NCBI GenBank assembly: GCA_049177215.1
Contig: CP185379.1
Coordinates: 868,001-932,000 of the forward strand
Direction: 5' to 3'
DNA from: Pollutiaquabacter aromativorans
GTDB lineage: Bacteria > Bacteroidota > Bacteroidia > AKYH767-A > 2013-40CM-41-45
Length of the DNA stretch: 64,000 nucleotides
The notes below the pieces were generated by a model. That model saw only the letters and a program-made list of their open reading frames with translations, ran no database searches and had not been told where the DNA came from. The position numbers and the translations under genes were made by a program. How positions within the stretch are numbered: position 1 is the first letter of the stretch; each line of letters starts with the position of its first letter. This document shows positions 18,131 through 27,298 of the stretch, piece after piece.

Positions 18131-18553
18131 CTAGCTACCCCGGTGCAGGACGAGCATTTCAAGGTGTTGAACGAGGCTGCCATCAGCCTGCTCAAAGTTG
18201 AAATTCCAGCGTATCGAGCGTGATTTTTTCTCCGGATGTTCAATGACTTCGCTGATGACCAGTCGGCAACGGATCGGCTGGTCGGGGTAAACAGGACGCA
18301 GGAATTTCCAATTGTCCAGCGCCAGTCCGCAAAGTACACTGGCACCAAACCGCGGCACCCAGACTTCCTTATAGAACAGATTGAAAATATGTGGGCCGCT
18401 GGCGACCAGGTCTTTGAACATATGGCGCTTCGCGGTGGATTCATCCAGATGGAATTCCAACGGATCATACGCGCGGGCAAAGTCCCTGATTGCATCACGG
18501 CTCAAGGAACGGACACCCAGATCCAGTTCAGTTCCTGCTTTTGGTAGTTGCAT
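18131..18553 (-). CDS. MaoC-like hot-dog domain protein
   Basis: A 140-residue protein of the MaoC/hot-dog dehydratase group, which hydrates enoyl-thioesters. The core pattern AYDPLEFHLDESTAKRHMF followed by LVASGPHIFNL matches the MaoC family. The ATG at 18553 is preferred: the longer frame begins at a TTG (18574) that lies inside the terminator hairpin of the upstream gene. No acyl-CoA gene is adjacent, so its substrate cannot be inferred. Confidence 0.8.
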   Translation of the reverse strand: MQLPKAGTELDLGVRSLSRDAIRDFARAYDPLEFHLDESTAKRHMFKDLVASGPHIFNLFYKEVWVPRFGASVLCGLALDNWKFLRPVYPDQPIRCRLVISEVIEHPEKKSRSIRWNFNFEQADGSLVQHLEMLVLHRGS

Positions 18554-18571
18554 TCGGTAAAGGTAAAAATG

Positions 18572-18609
18572 CAAACGGCGACGCTTTTCTAAAAAAGCGC
18601 CGCCGTTTG
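18572..18609 (-). terminator. intrinsic terminator of the POT transporter gene
   Basis: A 17-bp stem with one A-C mismatch (CAAACGGCG and CGCTTTT with their complements) around a four-base loop, located 20 bases after the stop of the 18629-20191 gene. The following minus-strand T content is modest (TTTTT within the next 15 bases). Confidence 0.65.
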
Positions 18610-18628
18610 AAAGATGTAAAACGTTGGA

Positions 18629-20191
18629 TCAGTGAACGCCGTGCATCATTCTGCTCAGCCAACGATACAGTACGAACAGCAACAAGGCAGCGGCCCCGCT
18701 CATGACGATGAAGATCATGAAGAAGCTGTACAGATCCGCGATTTGGAATCCCAAAATGGAGGGGATCTCGACTGGTCCCGTAGCAGCAGCGGCATGTTCT
18801 CCGGCTCCCGGAGGGATCAGGGCGCTGAGTGATCCTGCCAGTTTGTTGGCGGCGGCATTGGCGAGGAACCAGGTGCCCATCAGCAGGGAAGCGAAGCGGA
18901 TGGGAGCCAGTTTGGATACCATCGACAAGCCGATTGGTGAAAGACAAAGTTCGCCCATGGTGTGCAATACGTACAAGACGATCAGCCACCACATCGAGAT
19001 CTTGATCGATGCATCAACGCCTTTTACACCAATAGCGATCACGATATAACCAACGCACAACAAGGCCAGGCCAATCGCCATCTTGAGCGGCGAAGGTGGC
19101 TCGGCACCGCGTCTGCCGAGGCTGACCCACAGGCTGCTGAACAAGGGTGCGAGCAGGATGATCCCAAGCGGATTGATGGATTGGAACCAGGAAGCCGGCA
19201 TCTCCCAGCTTCCGATATGCCGGTTGGTCTGCTGGTCGGCGAAGATCGTCAGTGAAGCCCCGGCCTGCTCGAAAGCTGACCAGAAGAATACAACGAAGAA
19301 TGCCAGGATAAAGATCACCCATATGCGCTCTTTCTCGTTTCCGGAAAGGGAACCGTCGGTGATGATCAAAGCGGGAACAGCAATAGCGGAAGAGAAGATG
19401 AGTGCGCCGATGAGATCAAGTCCCATCAATTTGTTAAAGGCCCATACCAATCCGATACCGATGACCAGGATCGCGAGGATCTTGTTCATGTTCGTGGAAC
19501 CTGCCGCCTTCGCCGCGGCGGGCTCTCCCTTACGGTAGTGCGCCGGAGGCATTCCAACCGGTTTCCCATCCGGATCGATGAGGTACTTGTGCTTCGTCAG
19601 TTCAAAAATGATGACACTGACGATCATCCCGATCCCCGCAGCGAGAAAGCCCCAGCGGAAATCGTGAATATCACCTGTGTCGCCTAAGCCTCCGCAGACA
19701 AGCGGAGAAAAGAACGCCCCCAGGTTAATGCCCATATAGAAGATCGTGAACGCGCCGTCGACCCTTGCATCACCCTTCGGATAGAGCTGGCCCACCATGG
19801 TGGAGATATTCGGTTTGAAGAATCCGTTCCCGATGATCAGGAAGCCCAAACCGGCAAGCATGGCCGTATTCGAGGTGTCCGTTCCAAGGGAGTTTCCGCT
19901 CATGAACATCAGGATCTGTCCGATTGCCATCAGGATACCTCCCACGAGGATACTCCGACGGTTTCCCCAATAACGGTCGCTGATGTATCCTCCGATCAAT
20001 GGTGTCAGATAAACCAGACCGGTATAACTGCCATAAATGTTCGATGCGTCCTTTTCACTCATCATCAATGCCTTCACCAGGAAGAGCATCAGGATGGCAC
20101 GCATACCGTAATAGCTGAATCGCTCCCACATCTCGGTGATGAAGAGGATATACAAGCCTTTCGGGTGCCCTTTCGAAGCGGTTTGACTCAT
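18629..20191 (-). CDS. POT/PTR-family peptide MFS transporter
   Basis: A 520-residue proton-coupled oligopeptide transporter of the inner membrane. The family signature E20-MWERFSYYG-29 (the ExxERFxYYG proton/peptide motif) is intact, followed by GGYISDRYWGNRR of the MFS loop. Fourteen hydrophobic segments can be counted, as in bacterial Dtp-type members. It probably imports di- and tripeptides, consistent with a protein-degrading lifestyle. It is a single-gene unit with its own terminator. Confidence 0.9.
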   Translation of the reverse strand: MSQTASKGHPKGLYILFITEMWERFSYYGMRAILMLFLVKALMMSEKDASNIYGSYTGLVYLTPLIGGYISDRYWGNRRSILVGGILMAIGQILMFMSGNSLGTDTSNTAMLAGLGFLIIGNGFFKPNISTMVGQLYPKGDARVDGAFTIFYMGINLGAFFSPLVCGGLGDTGDIHDFRWGFLAAGIGMIVSVIIFELTKHKYLIDPDGKPVGMPPAHYRKGEPAAAKAAGSTNMNKILAILVIGIGLVWAFNKLMGLDLIGALIFSSAIAVPALIITDGSLSGNEKERIWVIFILAFFVVFFWSAFEQAGASLTIFADQQTNRHIGSWEMPASWFQSINPLGIILLAPLFSSLWVSLGRRGAEPPSPLKMAIGLALLCVGYIVIAIGVKGVDASIKISMWWLIVLYVLHTMGELCLSPIGLSMVSKLAPIRFASLLMGTWFLANAAANKLAGSLSALIPPGAGEHAAAATGPVEIPSILGFQIADLYSFFMIFIVMSGAAALLLFVLYRWLSRMMHGVH

Positions 20192-20300
20192 ATGAATTAG
20201 TCTGTTTTTAGAAGGATAAGCCGCAATGTAGCGAAATTTTAATACCCTCCTCAGCGTTGTACGGTTGCTGAAAGCCCGGAAAAAGGTTCGCTCAGCAAAC

Positions 20301-20309
20301 TATCTTTGC
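20301..20309 (+). promoter_or_regulatory. -7 box TATCTTTGC, leaderless configuration
   Basis: A perfect TAnnTTTG box followed by C ends four bases before the ATG at 20313. The transcript should begin at or one base before the start codon. Confidence 0.6.
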
Positions 20310-20312
20310 TCC

Positions 20313-21053
20313 ATGTTTCGATACCTTCTCCTGGCTTTGCTGCTCGGCAATCTGGCTGCCCCGGCACAGAAATACTCGGTCTTCAAAGGCGATACCATCA
20401 ACCGGTCGGACGCGAAAGGACGTAAGCAAGGGGTATGGAAGCGTTACTATGCCAATGATACGTTGTTCTCCGAAGGACAGTACAAGGATGGCAAGGCGAT
20501 CGGTACATTCCGCACTTTTTACAAGAATGGCAAGCAACAGGCTATCATGACCTATCGCGGCATGACCGAGCGTTGCGATGCCATCGTGTATGCGGAAGCT
20601 GGACATCTGATGGCGAAAGGCGTCTATCAAAGTCAGAAGAAAGACAGTGTGTGGTGCTATTTCTCCGAACAGGGAAAGCTTCAGTCATTGGAACAGTACC
20701 AGAAGGGAAAAAAGGAAGGGAAATGGGAGGTCTTTTACCCGGAAGGAAATCCATCGCAGACGCTCTTCTATAAAGCGGATAAGAAGAACGGTATATACAA
20801 GGAGTTCTTTAAAAACGGAAAGACCAAGATCGAAGGTGTTATGAAAAACGATGCCTTTGAAGGAAAGGTCACGGTCTATCACCCCAGCGGAAAGGTGTGG
20901 CAACAGGGGGTATATAAGAATGGCGTGAAAGATGGCAAGTGGATCGTACTGGACGAAGCAGGGAAGACGGAACGGGAGGAAATTTATAAGTCCGGCTTTC
21001 TCCTGAATCCCGTAGCGGAACCGGAAACCCCGATCGCGGAACCCGAAAAATAA
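20313..21053 (+). CDS. exported MORN/YwqK-type repeat protein
   Basis: A 246-residue protein with a signal peptide (MFRYLLLALLLGNLAAPAQ) and about eight repeats of 20-24 residues of the type GxWxxYYxNGxxxxEGxYKDGK, as in YwqK/MORN variants. The repeats form an extended beta-meander. The start at 20313 is preferred over the ATG at 20265 because the latter lies upstream of the promoter box. Bacteroidota encode many such proteins; databases label some as YwqK antitoxins, but nothing here suggests a toxin partner. Function unknown. It ends in a Pro/Glu-rich tail just before the mnmA promoter. Confidence 0.8.
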   Translation: MFRYLLLALLLGNLAAPAQKYSVFKGDTINRSDAKGRKQGVWKRYYANDTLFSEGQYKDGKAIGTFRTFYKNGKQQAIMTYRGMTERCDAIVYAEAGHLMAKGVYQSQKKDSVWCYFSEQGKLQSLEQYQKGKKEGKWEVFYPEGNPSQTLFYKADKKNGIYKEFFKNGKTKIEGVMKNDAFEGKVTVYHPSGKVWQQGVYKNGVKDGKWIVLDEAGKTEREEIYKSGFLLNPVAEPETPIAEPEK

Positions 21054-21055
21054 GC

Positions 21056-21064
21056 TATCTTTGC
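21056..21064 (+). promoter_or_regulatory. -7 box TATCTTTGC for mnmA
   Basis: The same TATCTTTGC box as at 20301, 63 bases before the mnmA ATG and three bases after the stop of the preceding gene. Confidence 0.5.
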
Positions 21065-21127
21065 AGGCTGTTGAAAGCCAAATAATAGCTTGTTTTTGAG
21101 CCGTTTATAGGGCTATTCCGGAAATTC

Positions 21128-22240
21128 ATGAGTAAAAAAGGACGTGTCTTAATGGCCATGAGCGGAGGAATCGACTCCTCCGTTTCCGCCGTATTGCTGC
21201 ACGATCAGGGGTACGAAGTGGTGGGCATTACCATGAAGACCTGGGACTACGTCAGCTCCGGAAGTTCAAAGAAGGAAACCGGTTGTTGCTCACTCGATTC
21301 CATCAACGACGCGCGCTCCATCGCGGTCTCCATGGGTTTCCCGCATTATATCCTCGACATCCGGGAAGAATTCGGACAGCATGTGATCGACAATTTTGTC
21401 GACGAGTATCTGGCCGGCAGAACTCCGAATCCCTGTGTCCGCTGCAACACCCACATTAAATGGGAGGCGTTACTCAAGCGCGCCGACATGCTCGATTGTG
21501 AATTCATCGCGACCGGACATTATGCCAAAGTCCGTCGGCACGACAATGGCCGCTACGTAGTCAGCAAAGGCCTGGATGCATGGAAGGATCAAAGCTATGT
21601 CCTGTGGGGCGTCAAACAGGAGTGCTTGTCGCGTACTTTATTTCCGGTAGGTGGATTTGAAAAGCCCGCGATCCGTCGAATGGCGGCTGAAATGGGCTTC
21701 CATGAACTGGCCAATAAACCGGAGAGCTACGAGATCTGCTTCATCCCCGACAACGACTACCGTTCGTTCCTCAAGCGTAGGGTGGAAGGGATCGAGGAAA
21801 AGCTGGCAGGCGGGAAATTCATCAACCGGAAAGGTGAAGTCCTTGGGCAGCATAAGGGCTATCCATTCTATACGATCGGGCAGCGAAAAGGCCTGGATAT
21901 CGCTTTGGGTGAACCCGCTTATGTTATTGATATTCAACCTTCTGACAATGTTGTAGTGCTGGGTAGCTTCGAGGAGCTCCAAAAGCAAGAAATGCGCGTT
22001 CGTGACCTGAACCTTATGAAGTACGCTTCGTTAGAGAATCCATTGGAAACCGTTACGCGCATCCGCTACAAAGACAAGGGGACTCCCAGTACCCTGGTTC
22101 CGGATGGTGATCGCCTCAAGGTGCTGTTCCATGCACCCGTGGCTGCTGTCACCCCCGGTCAGAGCGCCGTCTTCTACGAAGGCGATGATGTGGTAGGTGG
22201 CGGTTTTATCGCGCCGGCCGATGACCTTCAACCGAACTAA
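21128..22240 (+). CDS. mnmA: tRNA 2-thiouridine(34) synthase MnmA
   Basis: A 370-residue cytosolic enzyme that thiolates U34 of tRNA Lys, Glu and Gln. The ATP pyrophosphatase PP-loop SGGIDSS is at 12-18. The catalytic pair corresponds to C106 (CVRCNTHIKW) and C204 (YEICFIPD). The tRNA-binding segment TGHYAKV and the C-terminal beta-barrel (GQRKGLDIA) are present. Length is normal. The next gene starts 20 bases before its end, suggesting co-transcription. Confidence 0.95.
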   Translation: MSKKGRVLMAMSGGIDSSVSAVLLHDQGYEVVGITMKTWDYVSSGSSKKETGCCSLDSINDARSIAVSMGFPHYILDIREEFGQHVIDNFVDEYLAGRTPNPCVRCNTHIKWEALLKRADMLDCEFIATGHYAKVRRHDNGRYVVSKGLDAWKDQSYVLWGVKQECLSRTLFPVGGFEKPAIRRMAAEMGFHELANKPESYEICFIPDNDYRSFLKRRVEGIEEKLAGGKFINRKGEVLGQHKGYPFYTIGQRKGLDIALGEPAYVIDIQPSDNVVVLGSFEELQKQEMRVRDLNLMKYASLENPLETVTRIRYKDKGTPSTLVPDGDRLKVLFHAPVAAVTPGQSAVFYEGDDVVGGGFIAPADDLQPN

Positions 22241-22931
22241 CCGTTTCCCGCTTTTTCGTCTGGTCTGTATCTGCGCCCTGCTGGTGCCGTTCCTGCTTTC
22301 GTGTAAAAAGGAAAAACAGGATCCGCTGCCCATCTCCTTCGATTATTTCCCGACCGAACGCGGTCGTTTTGTGATATTCGAGGTGGATTCCATCGTGCAT
22401 GCGGAGAATGACAACAACAACGACGATTCCGTTTACACGTTCCATTACGAGGTGTTGGAGCAGATCGATTCATCCTTCATCGATGGCTCCGGCCGCTCCG
22501 CACAGGTACTGAAGCGCTATCACAGGTTGACCGATGGGGATCCCTGGAACCTGACCTCCGTATGGACCCAGACCCTGACGGTTTCAGCCGCCTACCGGTT
22601 CGAAGACAACATCACCTTTCATAAGCTGGCCTTCCCCATTTCAGAAAACACGACCTGGGACGGTAACGACATGAATACGCTGGATGAAGAGTTGTACGCC
22701 TACGAAGACTATCACGTCAGCCGTTCGGTGAACGGAATGGCGTTCGATTCAACCCTTTCCGTACTCCAACGCGACGACAATAACTTCGTGGAGCGTGTTT
22801 ATGGGCAGGAAATCTACGCGAATGGTGTCGGGTTGATCCGGCGTCAGCGCGACGACCTTGGTAAGCGGAACGGAATCGTTGTAAAAGGGACGGAATTTAC
22901 CATGCAGGTGAAGGATTACGGACCTCGATAG
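22221..22931 (+). CDS. hypothetical lipoprotein
   Basis: A 236-residue protein with an N-terminal lipoprotein signal (LVCICALLVPFLLSC, then KKEK). The mature part is rich in beta strands and acidic residues, and I recognise no family. The Asp/Asn-rich stretch ENDNNNDDS lies near residue 60. The start at 22221 overlaps mnmA by 20 bases; an in-frame ATG at 22197 would put charged residues before the signal. A strong terminator follows at 22943. Confidence 0.75.
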   Translation: MTFNRTNRFPLFRLVCICALLVPFLLSCKKEKQDPLPISFDYFPTERGRFVIFEVDSIVHAENDNNNDDSVYTFHYEVLEQIDSSFIDGSGRSAQVLKRYHRLTDGDPWNLTSVWTQTLTVSAAYRFEDNITFHKLAFPISENTTWDGNDMNTLDEELYAYEDYHVSRSVNGMAFDSTLSVLQRDDNNFVERVYGQEIYANGVGLIRRQRDDLGKRNGIVVKGTEFTMQVKDYGPR

Positions 22932-22942
22932 ACAGGATGACC

Positions 22943-22989
22943 GATAAAAAAAGCCGCCCGGAAAATGTCCGGGCGGCTTTTTCTTTATC
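22943..22989. terminator. bidirectional intrinsic terminator
   Basis: Stem AAAAAGCCGCCCGGA with its complement TCCGGGCGGCTTTTT around the loop AAATG. It lies between the convergent mnmA-lipoprotein unit and the gapdh gene and has A/T runs on both sides. Confidence 0.9.
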
Positions 22990-22998
22990 GGTGAGTGA

Positions 22999-24484
22999 TC
23001 AATAGTAGCGCAGGCGGATCACGTCGGCCAAATACTTGGCATAACGGATCACCTGGCGGCTATAACCGTACTCGTTGTCGTACCAGACGTACAGGACGGC
23101 GCTCTTGTTGTCCTTGGAAACGATGGTAGCAGGGGAGTCAACAATTGAGGCGCAGGAGTTGCCGACCAAATCCGTCGAGACGAGCTCGTTGGAGACGGAA
23201 TACTGGATTTGCTCGACCAGGTCGCCCGAGAGCGCGGCATTGCGCAGCACATCGTTGATGCCATCCTTGCTGGTTTCCTTTTTCAGGGTCAGGTTAAGAA
23301 TTGCAAGCGATACGTCAGGAGTAGGGACGCGCACCGCGTTACCGGTGAGTTTGCCCGCCAGTTGCGGCAACACCTTGGCGACTGCCTTGTCGGCACCCGT
23401 TTCGGTGATCACCATGTTGAGCGCTGCGGAGCGTCCGCGGCGGTACTTCTTGTGGAAGTTGTCGAGCAGGTTCTGGTCATTCGTATAGGAGTGGATCGTT
23501 TCGATGTGTCCGCGCTCGATACCGAAGTTCTTGCTCGATCACCGCCAGCACCGGAACGATGGCGTTCGTCGTGCAGGAAGCTGCCGAGAACACGGTTTCC
23601 TTGTGATGATCGAAAGCGTTTTCGTTCACGCCATACACGACGTTCGGTACGTCCCCTTTGCCCGGAGCGGTCAGCAACACTTTGCTGACACCTTTTGCCA
23701 GCAGGTGCTTGCCAAGCCCTTCCCGGTCACGCACCACACCGGTATTGTCGATCACCAGGGCATCGTGGATGCCGTAGCTGGTATAATCGATGGAAGCGGG
23801 ATCGTTCGCGGCGATCATGTGGACGGTATGGCCGTTCACGATCAGCGCTTTGTTCTTAAAGTCTTCGATCACCGTTCCGGGGAATGCTCCGTGAACGGAG
23901 TCGTTGCGCAGCAGGTCACCGCGTTTGGTGATGTCTTCATCCGTGTTGGTTCGGGTCACCACGGCGCGGAGGCGTAACTGTTCTCCTTTACCGGCTTGCG
24001 AGATGAGCTCGCGGGCCAGCAAGCGGCCGATACGACCGAAACCATACAAGACGACATCGCGCGGGATGATGGAGCGCTTTTCCTTGCCAATGAATCCTTT
24101 CATTTTATCGGCAACGAAATCCTCAACGCCCCGGAATTTGGCACGCTCGGCCAGCCATTCGGCTGACAGACGACCGATATCGATACGGGCCGGTGCCAGA
24201 TCGAGTTTATTCATTTCCTTGGCCAGCGCCAGGGTGTCGAGTACGTTGATGGGTTTCTTGACGACTTCCTTCGCGTACTGGTGCAGGTTGAGGATCTCGC
24301 TCGCGCTGCGGTCGACCAGTTGGTTGCGGAAAAGCACCAGCTCGACCGATTTGTCGAACCAGAGACTGCCCGTCACGTGGATCAGCGCGATTGCCGCTTT
24401 CTCCAGTTGGATCCAGTCTGCCAGTTCCGTTTCGTAATTGTCTTTGTGATTCATCACCGTCTTGTTCGCTTCTTCAAGTGCCAT
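22999..24484 (-). CDS. glyceraldehyde-3-phosphate dehydrogenase, long Bacteroidota form (frameshifted)
   Basis: This is the long GAPDH with an N-terminal helical extension of about 140 residues before the NAD-binding domain (VLYGFGRIGRLLAREL). The catalytic Cys is in SAASCTTNAIVPVL. The frame then breaks: from about 23527 the protein becomes nonsense (RYRARTHRND) while the true continuation is open in another frame down to 22999. That continuation includes MVITETGADKAV, ending YVWYDNEYGYSRQVIRYAKYL. Removing one base near 23527 restores the typical FGIERGHIETIHSYTNDQN. As glycolysis normally needs this enzyme, a sequence error is more likely than a pseudogene. Total length would be about 494 residues. 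Confidence 0.88.
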
Positions 24485-24524
24485 GATTGGTAGTTAGGGA
24501 TGGTTGAGTCTTGCTTTTAAACGC

Positions 24525-24554
24525 GAACAGCTTTCATGGTGGTGAAAGCTGTTC
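24525..24554 (-). terminator. hairpin after rpoD, probable terminator
   Basis: A perfect 12-bp stem (GAACAGCTTTCA and its complement) with a six-base loop, 20 bases after the rpoD stop. On the minus strand it is followed by GCGTTTAAAAGC, a weak T-run. Confidence 0.55.
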
Positions 24555-24574
24555 CTGCGCCCGGGGCGCTATGA

Positions 24575-25438
24575 TTATCCGAGGTAAGCCTTTAACAACC
24601 GGCTACGCGACTTATGGCGCAGCCGTCGAATGGCTTTCTCTTTGATTTGTCGTACCCGCTCGCGTGTGAGGTCGAACTTGGCGCCGATCTCTTCGAGGGT
24701 AAGGCCGTGCGGCATGCCGATGCCGAAGAACAATTTGATCACTTCGCGTTCGCGCTCGGTGAGTGTGCTCAGGGAACGGTCGATCTCACGCTGCAGCGAT
24801 TCATTCATCAGCGAACCGTCGGCACGCGGAGAGTCATGGTTTTCCAGCACGTCCACCAGGCTGTTGTCTTCGCCTTGTACGAACGGAGCATCCATCGACA
24901 CGTGCTTACCGCTCACCCGCATGGTGTCGGCGATCTTTTCGGTCGGGATGTCAAGCACCTTGGCGAGTTCTTCCGGAGAAGGCTCGCGCTCGTATTCCTG
25001 TTCGAGCTTGCTGTATGCCTTGGCGATCTTGTTGAGCGATCCTACCTGGTTCAGTGGTAAACGCACGATACGCGATTGCTCGGCCAATGCCTGCAGGATG
25101 CTTTGACGGATCCACCAGACCGCATACGAGATGAACTTGAAGCCGCGCGTCTCGTCAAAGCGCTTGGCTGCTTTGATGAGGCCGAGGTTGCCTTCGTTGA
25201 TAAGGTCGGGGAGGGACAAGCCCTGGTTTTGATATTGCTTGGCAACGGAAACCACGAAACGAAGGTTCGCCTTGGTCAGACGATCCAGCGCGTTCTGGTC
25301 TCCCTGCTTGATCAACCGGGCCAGCTTCACTTCCTCTTCGGCCGTGATCAATTCTTCACGTCCGATCTCCTGCAAATATTTTTCCAGGGACTGGCTTTCC
25401 CGGTTGGTAATCGATTTGGTGATTTTTAGCTGACGCAT
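24575..25438 (-). CDS. rpoD: primary RNA polymerase sigma factor (RpoD/SigA, sigma-ABfr type)
   Basis: A 287-residue sigma-70 factor lacking the long region 1.1, as usual for the Bacteroidota housekeeping sigma. Region 1.2 (SLEKYLQEIG), region 2 (RFVVSVAKQYQNQGLSLPDLINEGNLGLIKAA, with RGFKFISYAVWWIRQSI as 2.3-2.4), region 3 and region 4.2 helix-turn-helix (TLEEIGAKFDLTRERVRQIKEKA) are all intact. It should recognise the TTTG/TAnnTTTG promoters found throughout this window. It has a well-placed promoter of exactly that type at 25510-25541, so it probably transcribes itself. Confidence 0.95.
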   Translation of the reverse strand: MRQLKITKSITNRESQSLEKYLQEIGREELITAEEEVKLARLIKQGDQNALDRLTKANLRFVVSVAKQYQNQGLSLPDLINEGNLGLIKAAKRFDETRGFKFISYAVWWIRQSILQALAEQSRIVRLPLNQVGSLNKIAKAYSKLEQEYEREPSPEELAKVLDIPTEKIADTMRVSGKHVSMDAPFVQGEDNSLVDVLENHDSPRADGSLMNESLQREIDRSLSTLTEREREVIKLFFGIGMPHGLTLEEIGAKFDLTRERVRQIKEKAIRRLRHKSRSRLLKAYLG

Positions 25439-25509
25439 GAGAGAGAATGCAATCGATTTCGTTAGAAAATTAACAGAAATCGAATAAAAATGTTTGGTTT
25501 AGACGTATT

Positions 25510-25541
25510 GCAAAGATACGACTCCGGCCTAGGCGAAGCAA
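25510..25541 (-). promoter_or_regulatory. promoter of rpoD
   Basis: On the minus strand TTG (25541-25539), a 20-base spacer and TATCTTTGC (25518-25510) match the -33/-7 consensus. The predicted leader is about 70 bases. Confidence 0.65.
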
Positions 25542-25583
25542 CTTTTTGTTCATAAACGGTGGATAACTCGGCCTTATTTGTTG

Positions 25584-25627
25584 AAAAAAAAGAAGCCCCG
25601 AATCGGCTGATTCAGGGCCTCTTTTTG
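25584..25627 (-). terminator. intrinsic terminator of degP
   Basis: An imperfect stem (AGAAGCCCCGAATC against GATTCAGGGCCTCTT) with loop GGCT and, in the minus direction, a run of eight or more T. It lies 24 bases after the degP stop. Confidence 0.8.
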
Positions 25628-25650
25628 ATCGATTTCAGGCTTCTCCCGGC

Positions 25651-27096
25651 TCAGATGCCAAAACCATAGTAGGCTTTCATTCCGTTCGGGTATACCCCTT
25701 CGATCAGGATGCCACCTTGTTTTTCTTTCAGGAGCTGGTCGAGTTCCTGGGTGTTCCGGACCGGTTTTTTATCAATGGACGTGATGATGAATCCTTCTTT
25801 GATACCGGCACTCCGGAGTTTTCCGGAATACAGTTTGGAGACTTTGACCCCGCCCTGCAGGCCAAGCCTGCCACGTTCTTCCGCGGATGCCTGTTCGAAC
25901 GATGCGCCCAACAGATTCAGCGATTCTTCGGCCTTCACGATGCGCGTATCGCCATCCTTGTTGCGCAAGGTCACGGCCAGCTGTTGTTCCTTGCCTTCGC
26001 GCAGAATGCTCAGGTTGACGCGGTCGCCCGGACGGAAGCGGCCGATCTGTTCCTGCAACTGCGGGGTGTTGTTCACGGTGATATCACCGACGCGGGTGAT
26101 GATGTCGCCTTCCCGCAGTCCGGCTTCTTCGGCCGCGCCGCCCGGCGTCAGACCGGCCACATACACTCCTTGCGTTTCGCGGAGGCCGCGTTCGTCAGCC
26201 AGTTTGGAATCAATGTCGCGGATGCTCACACCGATGAACGCGCGCTGGACACTGCCGAACTCCACCAGGTCGTCCACCACTTTTTTGGCGAGGTTGACCG
26301 GAATTGCGAAAGAGTATCCCGTATAGCTGCCGGTGTTGGATGCAATGGCGCTGTTGATGCCTACCAACTCGCCCCGCGTATTGACGAGGGCGCCGCCACT
26401 GTTACCGGGATTGACCGCGGCATCGGTCTGGATGAACGATTCGATCTTGAACTGATCCGGCAGGATGCCGATGTTTCGGGCCTTGGCACTGACAATACCG
26501 GCCGTCACGGTCGAGGTGAGATTGAATGGATTGCCGACGGCAAGCACCCATTCGCCGACTTTCAGGTCGTCAGAGTTCCCGTACACGATGTACGGCATGT
26601 TCTTCTCGTCAACTTTCAGGAGTGCGAGGTCGGTACTCGGGTCGGTGCCGACCACGCGTGCTTTATAGGTCCGGTTGTCGTTGAGCGTCACTTCGACTTT
26701 CTCGGCATTCTCCACGACGTGATTGTTGGTGATGATGTACCCGTCGTCGGTGATGATGACCCCGCTGCCGGTGGCCTCAGCCTGTTGCGGACTGCGCGGT
26801 CGGCCCCAGAAATCGAAGGGGTCGAAACTGAACGGATTGTAGGCGACTCGATTGGAAAAGGTGGTCTTGACGTGAACCACTGCATGAACACTGGATTCGG
26901 CTGCCTTCGTGAAATCCTGTACACCTTGTTCCGGTGTCGCGCTCAGGCTCACCGGTCGCACGATCCCTCCCAAGGCGTTGCGCTCGCTGGGTGCCTGGGA
27001 CGAATCCTGCAAGCGGTCGAAGACGAATGCGCCGGCTGCGCCTGAGAGGGCGGCGGCGAGGAAAAGAACGAGGTACTTCCGACTTTGCTTCATCAT
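25651..27096 (-). CDS. degP: DegP/HtrA-family periplasmic serine protease
   Basis: A 481-residue exported protease-chaperone of the Do family that degrades misfolded envelope proteins. A signal/anchor segment spans 7-26. The catalytic triad is H126 (NNHVV), D156 (TDLALL) and S233 (GNSGGALVN). Two PDZ domains follow (about 285-375, IGVSIRDID; and about 395-480, KVSKLYSGKLRSAGIKEGFII). The two-PDZ layout is that of DegP/DegQ. The start has two in-frame ATG codons (27096 and 27093). It is divergent from the sigma-like gene at 27299; whether the two are co-regulated is unknown. Confidence 0.93.
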   Translation of the reverse strand: MMKQSRKYLVLFLAAALSGAAGAFVFDRLQDSSQAPSERNALGGIVRPVSLSATPEQGVQDFTKAAESSVHAVVHVKTTFSNRVAYNPFSFDPFDFWGRPRSPQQAEATGSGVIITDDGYIITNNHVVENAEKVEVTLNDNRTYKARVVGTDPSTDLALLKVDEKNMPYIVYGNSDDLKVGEWVLAVGNPFNLTSTVTAGIVSAKARNIGILPDQFKIESFIQTDAAVNPGNSGGALVNTRGELVGINSAIASNTGSYTGYSFAIPVNLAKKVVDDLVEFGSVQRAFIGVSIRDIDSKLADERGLRETQGVYVAGLTPGGAAEEAGLREGDIITRVGDITVNNTPQLQEQIGRFRPGDRVNLSILREGKEQQLAVTLRNKDGDTRIVKAEESLNLLGASFEQASAEERGRLGLQGGVKVSKLYSGKLRSAGIKEGFIITSIDKKPVRNTQELDQLLKEKQGGILIEGVYPNGMKAYYGFGI

Positions 27097-27283
27097 GGTT
27101 TTTCAGATTTGATGGTGCCCTTTTTTCAAAATTTGTGCCAGCAAAGTTCCACTGACAGGAATGAAATCAGGGTGAATGGAGCGGTTAAGTTGGGTTAAGG
27201 TGTTGGTTAACGACTGTTAATGAAACTGTCAACATTTCAGTTCCCCGGCGGCTTCCGCGACGATCCGGCTGACTGATTTGGCG

Positions 27284-27291
27284 TAACTTTG
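27284..27291 (+). promoter_or_regulatory. -7 box TAACTTTG for the sigma-like gene
   Basis: TAACTTTG, followed by C, ends seven bases before the ATG at 27299, predicting a leader of only about three to four bases. Confidence 0.5.
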
Positions 27292-27298
27292 CCCTCGC

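Noticed and set aside
20313..21053. YwqK 'antitoxin' of a toxin-antitoxin pair
   Set aside because: The MORN-like repeats are common in exported Bacteroidota proteins; there is a signal peptide and no toxin gene beside it.
25717..27045. 442-codon open frame opposite degP
   Set aside because: It lies wholly inside the degP gene on the other strand and has no recognisable features.
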